DNA from: Bacillota bacterium
GTDB lineage: Bacteria; Bacillota_I; Bacilli_A; RFN20; CAG-288
Direction of reading: 5' to 3'
DNA length: 26,920 bases
NCBI GenBank assembly: GCA_023459795.1
Contig: JAEWSP010000025.1
Coordinates: 1-26,920 of the forward strand
Shown: in pieces, positions 21,741 to 26,920 of the stretch
Numbering within the stretch: position 1 is the stretch's first letter
Layout: the number at the start of each line of letters is the position of its first letter
Notes under the pieces: generated by a model
Databases searched by the model: none
What the model was told of the DNA's origin: nothing
The model's input: the letters and a program-made list of their open reading frames with translations, nothing else
Translations under genes and position numbers: made by a program

Positions 21741-22109
21741 ATGATTACTTGGTTCGGAAACAGTCCCCTTGACGGGACCTGCAGCCTCTATCCCACCAAC
21801 ATCACGCTGAATACCTTATCCGGGGTGCCTTTATGCTCCTGCTATAAGGTACAGGTAGGAGTGGACGAGAAGAAGAATATCGTTATCCGGCCTTTGTCGA
21901 AGGATCAGGTGGAAAGGGGAGACATCCCGGAAGAGACCATCTTCCCCTACCAGGTCAAGAGAAGCTATTCCAGGATCTGCTCTTCCAAGCTGATGAAGAG
22001 CATTGCGGAAAGCCTCTCCCTGACTCTTGCAAAGGACCCCCTGAAGTTTAAGACCTGTTGGAACGAAGAAGAAGGATATCTTGTAGTTCTGACCGGGAAA
22101 GGAGCCTAG
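21741..22109 (+). CDS. unrecognised protein at the head of the NfeD/SPFH operon
   Basis: A 122-residue soluble protein, no TM segment or signal. The start ATG (MITWFGNSPLDG) is chosen because AAGGAGG lies 8 bases upstream and a good promoter lies just before it; an upstream in-frame GTG at 21615 would include the promoter. Visible features are four scattered Cys in the first 80 residues (LCSCYK at 31-36, RICSSK), a beta-rich first half (VQVGVDEKKNIVIRPL) and a basic segment, VKRSYSRICSSKLMKSI, that could bind nucleic acid or acidic lipid. I do not recognise the family. Only 4 bases separate it from nfeD-like, so it probably acts with the membrane pair. Confidence 0.75.
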   Translation: MITWFGNSPLDGTCSLYPTNITLNTLSGVPLCSCYKVQVGVDEKKNIVIRPLSKDQVERGDIPEETIFPYQVKRSYSRICSSKLMKSIAESLSLTLAKDPLKFKTCWNEEEGYLVVLTGKGA

Positions 22110-22113
22110 TATT

Positions 22114-22572
22114 ATGGAAACATGGATGTGGACAATCTGGCTTGCCGTCTTCGTCATCACTCTGATCATCGAATCCATCGGTACGGACCTCATCTCCGTC
22201 TGGTTCTCGTTCGGTGCTCTGGTCGCTCTTATAATCTCCCTTATTCCGGATGTCCCGTGGTGGGTGGAAGCAATCGTCTTCACCGTCCTCTCCATCGTCT
22301 CGCTCCTCTGCCTTAGGCCGCTTGTCCATAAGTTCCTGAAGAAGGATGTCCTGAACTCCAACATCGACGAGATGAAGGGGAAGAGAGGAATCCTCACGAA
22401 GGGAATCACTCCGCTCGAGGCCGGAGAGGCCAGGATCGGAGACGTGCTGTGGACGGCAATCGCCCAGGACGGGAAGATCTCGATTGAGCAGGGAAGAATC
22501 ATCGTGGTCCTATCCGTATCCGGGAATAAGCTCGTCGTCAGGGAAGACATAAGCCAAAAGGAGGCTGAGTAA
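22114..22572 (+). CDS. NfeD-like membrane protein
   Basis: A 152-residue protein of the short NfeD type. Two or three TM helices lie at about 5-25, 30-45 and 48-68, followed by a cytoplasmic OB-fold-like beta domain (about 84-147; KGKRGILTKGITPLEAGEARI ends the first strands, shown here only in part as GILTKGITPLEAGEARI). NfeD proteins are regularly encoded next to stomatin/SPFH proteins and are thought to assist or anchor their membrane microdomains. That arrangement holds here: the SPFH gene starts 2 bases after this stop. The protease domain of long NfeD forms is absent. Confidence 0.85.
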   Translation: METWMWTIWLAVFVITLIIESIGTDLISVWFSFGALVALIISLIPDVPWWVEAIVFTVLSIVSLLCLRPLVHKFLKKDVLNSNIDEMKGKRGILTKGITPLEAGEARIGDVLWTAIAQDGKISIEQGRIIVVLSVSGNKLVVREDISQKEAE

Positions 22573-22574
22573 CT

Positions 22575-23573
22575 ATGTACCCGTGGCAAGTAGCAGTATT
22601 AGTCATCTGTCTGGTCCTGTTAGTCCTGATCCTGACCTTCATCGCCAACATCCGTATCGTCCGTCAGACAGAGAAGTTCATCGTCGAAAGACTCGGTGCC
22701 TATCATTCGACATGGGGTGTCGGAATCCACTTCCTCGTCCCGTTCGTCGACCATGTCACGCACCGTATCTCCATGAAGGAGCAGGTGAAGGACTTCGAGC
22801 CGCAGTCCGTTATCACGAAGGATAACGTCACCATGCAGATCGATACCGTCATCTTCTTCCAGGTTACGGATCCGAAGCTCTATGCGTACGGTGTCGATAA
22901 TCCGATCTCGGCTATCGAATACCTCTCCGCCACTACCTTAAGAAACATCATCGGAGACCTCGATCTCGATGGTACCCTTACTTCCCGTGATATCATCAAC
23001 GGAAAGATGCGGAAGATCCTGGATGAGGCTACCGATCCCTGGGGAATCAAGGTAAACCGTGTCGAAGTCAAGAACATCCTTCCTCCGAAGGATATCAGGG
23101 ATGCCATGGAACGCCAGATGAGAGCCGAACGTGAGAAGAGAGAGAAGATCCTTCTTGCCGAAGGCGAGAAGCAGTCTTCCATCCTTATCGCCGAAGGCAA
23201 GAAGGAGTCCATGATCCTGAATGCCGAATCCGAGAAGAAGGCTGCCATCCTCAAGGCCGAAGGCGATGCCGAGTCCTTAAGGGATATGAAGCTGGCCGAA
23301 GCCGACTCCATCAAGATGATCCGGGAAGCGGAAGCATCCGGTATCAAGTCCGTCAAGGCTGCCCAGGCCGATGATGCCGTCCTCACTCTCCGCTACTACG
23401 AAGCCCTCGGCAAGGTCGCAGACGGCCAGGCGACGAAGATCTTCATCCCTTCCGACATGAAGGGTGTCGCTACTCTTGCCTCTGTCGTCAAGGAAGCTGT
23501 CGCTTCCGACAAGAAGGAAGAGAAGCCTTCTGCCAAAGCGGCTCCGGCTAGCGAAGTTCCTTCTACCAAGTAG
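22575..23573 (+). CDS. SPFH/band 7 (stomatin-like) membrane protein
   Basis: A 332-residue protein. One N-terminal TM helix (about 6-26) is followed by RIVRQTEKFIVERLGAYHS and the band 7/PHB domain (about 28-190). Next comes a long Ala/Glu/Lys coiled coil (about 178-265, with repeated ILxAEGEK-type units) and a low-complexity Lys/Ala/Pro tail. The family oligomerises in the cytoplasmic membrane and organises microdomains or controls membrane proteases, as for QmcA and stomatin homologs. AAAGGAGG lies 8 or more bases before the ATG, overlapping the end of the NfeD-like gene. It is the last gene of a three-gene operon ended by a strong terminator. Confidence 0.92.
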   Translation: MYPWQVAVLVICLVLLVLILTFIANIRIVRQTEKFIVERLGAYHSTWGVGIHFLVPFVDHVTHRISMKEQVKDFEPQSVITKDNVTMQIDTVIFFQVTDPKLYAYGVDNPISAIEYLSATTLRNIIGDLDLDGTLTSRDIINGKMRKILDEATDPWGIKVNRVEVKNILPPKDIRDAMERQMRAEREKREKILLAEGEKQSSILIAEGKKESMILNAESEKKAAILKAEGDAESLRDMKLAEADSIKMIREAEASGIKSVKAAQADDAVLTLRYYEALGKVADGQATKIFIPSDMKGVATLASVVKEAVASDKKEEKPSAKAAPASEVPSTK

Positions 23574-23578
23574 TCAGT

Positions 23579-23603
23579 TCCTCCCCTCCGGGGGAGGATT
23601 TTT
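23579..23603 (+). terminator. intrinsic terminator of the NfeD/SPFH operon
   Basis: TCCTCCCC (23579-23586) and GGGGAGGA (23591-23598) form an 8-bp GC-rich stem with a TCCG tetraloop, followed by TTTTT. Confidence 0.92.
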
Positions 23604-23612
23604 GTTTTCCTG

Positions 23613-23669
23613 AAAAAAGCCTTCCCGTCTCCTCCGGCTATTGAACCGGGAGGAAGAGGAAGGCTTTTC
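23613..23669 (-). terminator. terminator of the membrane diguanylate cyclase gene
   Basis: A long interrupted hairpin. On the minus strand AAAAGCCTTCC pairs with GGAAGGCTTTT, with an inner TCCTCC/GGAGGA stem, and the U tract is TTTTTT. It could also act on the plus strand, backing up the SPFH terminator. Confidence 0.8.
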
Positions 23670-24880
23670 TAATCCGAGACCGGCGGAATCATCTCCCCGT
23701 TGAGGCTGGCTCTCCCGTTATGGGTTTCCTCGGCCTTGTAGAGAAGGACGTCCGCTTCCTGGAAATGCTGCTGGTAGTCGTATCCCGGCCCTGCCGTCTC
23801 CGTCTTGACTCCGATGCTGACTGTCAGGTACTTTCCCTTCACGGCGGAAGGAATCCGGCTGTCCCGTACCGCCATCATGATCTGGAGGACGATTCCTCTT
23901 ACCACTTCCGGGTCCTCGTCCTCGAGGACGAGGAAGAACTCATCCCCGCCGTACCGGAAGAAATCCGGACCGGAATTCGGGGCAGCGGACTTCACGGCCT
24001 GGGCGACCTTCTTCAGGCAGTCGTCCCCGACAAGATGGCCGAAATGGTCGTTGTAGGTCTTGAACTGGTCGACATCGAAGAGGATGATCGTCACTTTGCT
24101 CTTCCTCAGGACCCACCCCGGGGTCTTGAGGGCGAAGAAGGACTTTGCTCCCTGCCGGTTCTCGATCCCGGTCAGGCAGTCGGTGACGGAAAGAAGGGCA
24201 TTGTGGCTCGACTCCCACTCCGCATTCTTCCGGTAGTAGGAATAGACGAAGACATGGGAACGGATCATCCACATGGAGGCCAGGGCAATCACGAGGAACA
24301 CGATGTAGTGGGGAAGGACGGCAAGGGAGATCGGCAGAAGGCAGAAGCAGAGGAGGGAGCCGACGAATTCCAGGCCGGAGATGACCGCCCAGCAGACAAA
24401 GTCGGAAGGAGCGATAAGGGCGAGCCCCATGATCCAGAGATAGCCGAGGCTGAACTCCGTCTGCCCTTCGGAATTCAGGGTATGGCAGGAGACGAGGAAG
24501 AGGAGGGAGGAAGCAAGGAGGGAAAGCTCGAAGAGGGTGATGGCAATCTTCCTGTACTTGGGAGGGAAAGGACGGAACCAGGCAACCAGGGAGCAGCAGA
24601 GGTAGAGGGACGCAAAGAGGAGGAGAAGGAAGATTGCCCAGCTCAGATAGATATACGGATATTTTACCAGGGAGAAGTAATGGTTCACCAAGGCAGCGAT
24701 GAAATAGAAAAGCATGGACAGGATTGCAAAAACGCTCACGATCAGGGCACTTTTCTGCTCTTCGCAAAGGCATTCCTCCCGGACGCTGTACACCTGCTCC
24801 GAAGTCAGGTTGTTCTTCCGGATGAAGTAAAGGGGAGAAAGATACGATAATAAGGCAGAAAACGTTCGCTTTTGTTCCAT
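23669..24880 (-). CDS. membrane-bound diguanylate cyclase (GGDEF)
   Basis: A 403-residue protein. About six hydrophobic helices span residues 44-208, forming an N-terminal membrane sensor of no family I recognise. A C-terminal GGDEF domain follows (about 228-390): TDCLTGIENRQG, FDVDQFKTYNDHFGHLVGDD, then YGGDEF with GGDEF at 311-315, all needed residues present. It should make c-di-GMP from two GTP at the inner membrane face. No RxxD inhibitory site is seen at the usual place before GGDEF (PDFFRYGG). The start MEQKRTF at 24880 is chosen because TATAAT (minus, 24901-24906) would place transcription start near 24894. An in-frame TTG at 24901 lies inside that box. The leader would be about 14 bases with no Shine-Dalgarno. 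It may add to the c-di-GMP pool handled by the three soluble proteins upstream. Confidence 0.88.
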   Translation of the reverse strand: MEQKRTFSALLSYLSPLYFIRKNNLTSEQVYSVREECLCEEQKSALIVSVFAILSMLFYFIAALVNHYFSLVKYPYIYLSWAIFLLLLFASLYLCCSLVAWFRPFPPKYRKIAITLFELSLLASSLLFLVSCHTLNSEGQTEFSLGYLWIMGLALIAPSDFVCWAVISGLEFVGSLLCFCLLPISLAVLPHYIVFLVIALASMWMIRSHVFVYSYYRKNAEWESSHNALLSVTDCLTGIENRQGAKSFFALKTPGWVLRKSKVTIILFDVDQFKTYNDHFGHLVGDDCLKKVAQAVKSAAPNSGPDFFRYGGDEFFLVLEDEDPEVVRGIVLQIMMAVRDSRIPSAVKGKYLTVSIGVKTETAGPGYDYQQHFQEADVLLYKAEETHNGRASLNGEMIPPVSD

Positions 24881-24900
24881 GTTCAATTTGTTTCTAGTCA

Positions 24901-24906
24901 ATTATA
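24901..24906 (-). promoter_or_regulatory. -10 box of the membrane cyclase gene
   Basis: TATAAT on the minus strand, 20 bases before the chosen ATG. There is no clear -35 at the expected distance. Confidence 0.45.
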
Positions 24907-25511
24907 CAACGGAGGAAATCTATTCGTTACCCATTTTTCCAAGGAAAGGGGCAAGAAGAAAGAAGAAATGCTGTTTCTCTAAGTCCTCTTCTCCAAGTAA
25001 AAAGAACGGATTCCGGATGCTTTGCCTTGCTAGAAAAAAGCTTTTATTTCATGAGAAAGATAAGCCAAAATGTTGCTAGCTGAACCCAAAGCAGGATAAT
25101 CCCCTTGTTTCATTGGGACTGTTCAAGAGAATGCCATGTTGACCATGATGCTATTCCCTTCATGGCGGTTTCCTTGATTTTCCGGGAAATAATCTAAAAA
25201 CCTCTACCGTCGCCCTATGACGGTTCCAAGCAACGGCATTCCTTCGATGCCTTCAAAGAAATGAAGGTTTAATTCCAAGGCTTAGGATTTCCATATGCTC
25301 ACGAGCACACTAAAAAAGTCCTGAAAAAGTAGTACAGTTTTTTTGCCGTGCACCTAAGGATTCACAGGAACAAAACACAAAATTCCGGAATTTACCATGT
25401 ACACACTACAAACCGAAAAGCGGACCGTTAACGAAATTTTGTGGTGGGAAGCAGGATAGGATATTCTTCTCCAGGATTAGGCTGAGAAGATTCAATTTCT
25501 ACGTGGTAGCA
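24907..25511. other. about 600 bp without a recognisable gene
   Basis: No ORF with coding character on either strand. Composition is more AT-rich than in the neighbouring genes. It contains several inverted repeats between 25133 and 25307 (listed separately). The region ends at the remnant gene left of the insertion sequence and may be decayed mobile DNA. Confidence 0.5.
25133..25307. repeat. cluster of short inverted repeats
   Basis: In order: GCCATG/CATGGC (25133-25138 with 25161-25166), ACCGTC/GACGGT with a 7-base loop (25206-25224), GGCAT/ATGCC with a 7-base loop (25235-25251), CCTTCA/TGAAGG (25250-25267, competing with the previous one for two bases) and TGCTC/GAGCA (25296-25307). They could fold into a multi-hairpin RNA, or be the worn end of a mobile element. 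No promoter or matching RNA family was recognised. Confidence 0.35.
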
Positions 25512-25712
25512 TCATTTTTTTGTTTTTCCTTCTTTGCTAAAAATGGCCTTACATTTTGTTTTAATCTGGTTTTCGAGATTTGCCTTTTCGTTTATAAAAC
25601 CAGCATTAGCATCAACAAAAAAAGTATCCATATCTAGAAAATCAAAGATTTCCAAATTTTGTTCTTTTTCATATTCATCATCCACTTGTACTGGAAATTG
25701 ATGTAAAATTTT
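25512..25712 (-). pseudogene. 3' remnant of an AT-rich gene ending at the insertion sequence
   Basis: A minus-strand frame of 66 codons, open from the left edge of the insertion sequence, reads KILHQFPVQVDDEYEKEQ through FFVDANAGFINEKANLEN to a TGA at 25512-25514. It has coding character but uses AAA, GAA, TTT and GAT where the rest of the window prefers AAG, GAG, TTC and GAC. This suggests a transferred gene cut by the element. I do not recognise the protein. The 5' part was not found with certainty beyond the right end of the element; a minus-strand ATG AAA AAT AAT abuts it at about 26795-26806. Confidence 0.5.
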
Positions 25713-25736
25713 TGAGAAGGAGGAACAATAGTGTTG
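25713..25736 (+). repeat. left terminal inverted repeat of the insertion sequence
   Basis: A 24-base sequence starting TGAGAAGGAGG and ending AATAGTGTTG. It is repeated exactly in inverse orientation at 26771-26794. Confidence 0.92.
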
Positions 25737-25746
25737 ATGAGGCCAT

Positions 25747-26664
25747 CTAAATGTCCTTCCTTCTGAGGGTTTTCCCGGAAAACAATATTCTTACGGAAAC
25801 CCAGTCCCAAAGCTCGTCGAAAGTCTCCAGGTGGTTCTCGTACATAAAGCAGACCACGTTCAGCCACTTCTGGATGTTCTTCCTGCGGATCCTCAGATGC
25901 ACCTTGAAGCAGCGCTGGATCAGGTTCGTGAAGCGGTTGATCGGATTGAGAAGGTCGTGTGCCTCTGCGGAATCCGAGTCCGTTTCAATCTCCTTGCAGC
26001 CGGCGAAAATATCGCCGTAGTTCCCGCTGTCGTGTGTGACGGTGGATCCCGGACGGAACTTCCCCTGATAATGCTTCCTGCATTCTTCGACGCCCGGAAC
26101 CCCTCTCCCGTCCCCGACTTCCGCAAAGCAGCGTCCCTCATCGTCGACGCCGCAGAAAATCGGAATGAGATTCCTGCTCAGTCCCGCCTTCTTCTTTCTT
26201 CTTCCGGTCAGGACGGATACGCCTTTCCCAGGTTTCTGTTCCTTCATCGGAGCGCTGGCGTAAGTCTCGTCAGCCCAGCCGTTCCAGCCCATAAAATGGT
26301 GGCTTCCGGGACTTATCAGAGCCTGGAACTTCCTGAGGTAGAGAACGCCTGTCCGAAGGGATACCTTCGACTGATGGCAGGCCTGCCGGATTGTCGTCCC
26401 TTCCATCAGCATCGAGAGCATTCTTCTGATATGTCCCGGAGAGACCTTCGAGGAGAAGAGAACCGTGTTCTCCCCTCCCGTGAACGTCCTCCCGCATGAA
26501 GCGCAGCGGAATCTCTGCGCCCCGTTCTTTTCCTTCCCGTACTTCGTCACCTTCCCGCTTCCGCAGAAAGGGCAGCATGCGAAAACAGTTATACGCATAC
26601 TTCGTCGGTCGATCTTTTTCTCGGACACCGGAAAATCCTTTCCGGCCGGTTCAGGGCAGGGCAT
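25747..26664 (-). CDS. transposase, IS1595/ISXO2-like (zinc ribbon, DDE-type)
   Basis: 305 residues from the first ATG; a later start at MRITVFACC (codon 23) is equally possible, and neither has a Shine-Dalgarno. An N-terminal zinc ribbon CCPFCGSG then RFRCASCGRTF (about 30-61) is followed by a helix-turn-helix (GTTIRQACHQSKVSLRT). The catalytic region then shows WADETYAS (Asp-Glu), THDSGNYGD (Asp) and NRFTNLIQRCFKVHLR before a helical tail with VCFMYENHLE. This order matches IS1595-group transposases, which move DNA by cut-and-paste or replicative transfer. The frame is undamaged, so the element may be active. An extended -10, TGGTATAAT (minus, 26724-26732), drives it. Confidence 0.85.
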   Translation of the reverse strand: MPCPEPAGKDFPVSEKKIDRRSMRITVFACCPFCGSGKVTKYGKEKNGAQRFRCASCGRTFTGGENTVLFSSKVSPGHIRRMLSMLMEGTTIRQACHQSKVSLRTGVLYLRKFQALISPGSHHFMGWNGWADETYASAPMKEQKPGKGVSVLTGRRKKKAGLSRNLIPIFCGVDDEGRCFAEVGDGRGVPGVEECRKHYQGKFRPGSTVTHDSGNYGDIFAGCKEIETDSDSAEAHDLLNPINRFTNLIQRCFKVHLRIRRKNIQKWLNVVCFMYENHLETFDELWDWVSVRILFSGKTLRRKDI

Positions 26665-26672
26665 CCGGGAAT

Positions 26673-26718
26673 TGCTGCATTAGCGGATGCCGAGCCTTGA
26701 ACTGGTCCTAATGCAGCA
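26673..26718 (-). promoter_or_regulatory. inverted repeat in the transposase leader
   Basis: TGCTGCATTAG (26673-26683) and CTAATGCAGCA (26708-26718) form an 11-bp stem with a 24-base loop, located between the -10 box (26724-26729) and the first ATG at 26664. As RNA it would form a hairpin at the very 5' end, a device some insertion sequences use to keep transposase translation low when read from outside promoters. Confidence 0.6.
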
Positions 26719-26723
26719 GGAAA

Positions 26724-26732
26724 ATTATACCA
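26724..26732 (-). promoter_or_regulatory. extended -10 of the transposase gene
   Basis: TGGTATAAT on the minus strand (TATAAT at 26724-26729). No -35 was recognised at 16-18 bases; extended -10 promoters can do without one. Confidence 0.55.
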
Positions 26733-26770
26733 TCAGAACGGAAACTCGGCCGATGTCAGAGCCGAAATGC

Positions 26771-26794
26771 CAACACTATTGTTCCTCCTTCTCA
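26771..26794 (-). repeat. right terminal inverted repeat of the insertion sequence
   Basis: Exact inverse copy of the 24-base repeat at 25713-25736. Confidence 0.92.
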
Positions 26795-26843
26795 TTATTT
26801 TTCATCCTAGCAGGAAGCTTTCTGCCTGGATGACGGGTTTCTT

Positions 26844-26920
26844 ATGACCCGGAAAGGAAACAAGATATGGAAATGGTTCAAATGGAAGAAAACAGGGCGG
26901 GACAAGAAGCCGGGATTAAG
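26844..26920 (+). CDS. possible start of a basic protein, cut by the window end
   Basis: An open frame from ATG 26844 reads MTRKGNKIWKWFKWKKTG, very rich in Lys, Arg and Trp, like the cytoplasmic N-terminus of a membrane-anchored protein. A second frame from ATG 26867 (MEMVQMEENRAG), with AAAGGA about 8 bases upstream, is also open to the edge. I cannot tell which, if either, is real. Confidence 0.25.
   Translation, partial: MTRKGNKIWKWFKWKKTGRDKKPGL

Larger units (their letters stand above)
25713..26794 (-). mobile_element. IS1595-like insertion sequence, about 1.08 kb
   Basis: Perfect 24-bp inverted repeats bracket a single transposase gene on the minus strand. The flanks are A/T-rich on both sides (AAATTTTT left, ATTATTTT right), but I find no exact target-site duplication, so the insertion may be old or the flanks rearranged. 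The family call rests on the transposase. Confidence 0.85.

Noticed and set aside
23720..24850. 376-codon plus-strand ORF
   Set aside because: It lies wholly antisense to the membrane diguanylate cyclase, which has clear TM helices and GGDEF motifs. The antisense frame is acidic and low in complexity, as expected from codon bias.
25206..25267. tRNA-like arms (5-6 bp stems with 7-base loops)
   Set aside because: No acceptor stem, no TTC-type T loop and no D arm; it does not fold as a tRNA.
25831..26499. 222-codon plus-strand ORF
   Set aside because: Antisense to the transposase, with no ribosome binding site and no recognisable domain.
25704..26802. Target-site duplication around the insertion sequence
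   Set aside because: Both flanks are A/T-rich, but adjacent 8-base strings differ (AAATTTTT against ATTATTTT).
1..26920. CRISPR arrays, rRNA or tRNA genes
   Set aside because: No regularly spaced direct repeats and no conserved RNA gene sequence were seen on either strand.

Overview
The window looks like a chromosomal segment of a Bacillota-type bacterium. Genes are close-packed, most have AGGAGG-like ribosome binding sites, short sigma-A-like promoters and U-tailed intrinsic terminators, and there is a lipoprotein with a serine-rich tether. TGA is used as a stop (for example at 9525-9527), so the code is the standard one. The lineage is an inference; a gut-type uncultured Bacilli relative would fit, but no rRNA or other marker is present to fix it.

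Layout. 1-1400: a divergent ROK-family protein (minus) and a small membrane protein (minus) with its terminator. 1958-3118: a small acidic protein ending in a duplicated Cys-rich metal-binding-like motif, convergent with a DUF438/hemerythrin-like protein; the two share one terminator. 3227-5624: a two-TM protein, then a coupled pair of isochorismatase-family hydrolase and DEDDh exonuclease. 5742-16469: the main feature of the window, three tandem paralogous multidomain cyclic-di-GMP proteins. 16565-18597: L-lactate dehydrogenase, then two convergent flavodoxin-like genes. 18739-20915: a secreted metallophosphoesterase lipoprotein whose gene is frameshifted. 21037-23573: a Nudix hydrolase, then an operon of an unrecognised protein, NfeD and an SPFH/band 7 protein. 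23669-24880: a membrane diguanylate cyclase. 24907-25712: AT-richer DNA with clustered inverted repeats and the 3' remnant of a foreign-looking gene. 25713-26794: an IS1595-like insertion sequence with perfect 24-bp inverted repeats.

The c-di-GMP genes are the most interesting part. All three share the order (sensor region)-degenerate GGDEF-EAL-PAS-like modules-GGDEF, but their catalytic motifs have decayed in complementary ways. The first copy keeps both EAL and GGDEF signatures. The second keeps EAL but has CGDDF in place of GGDEF. The third keeps GGDEF but has lost key EAL residues. This suggests one bifunctional enzyme, one phosphodiesterase and one cyclase arising from a tandem triplication. 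The second copy is also interrupted by a one-base frame change at a seven-A run, which could be a phase-variable switch, transcriptional slippage, a real lesion or a sequencing error. A fourth, membrane-bound diguanylate cyclase lies about 7 kb downstream of the third copy. No c-di-GMP effector (PilZ protein or recognised riboswitch) was seen in the window.
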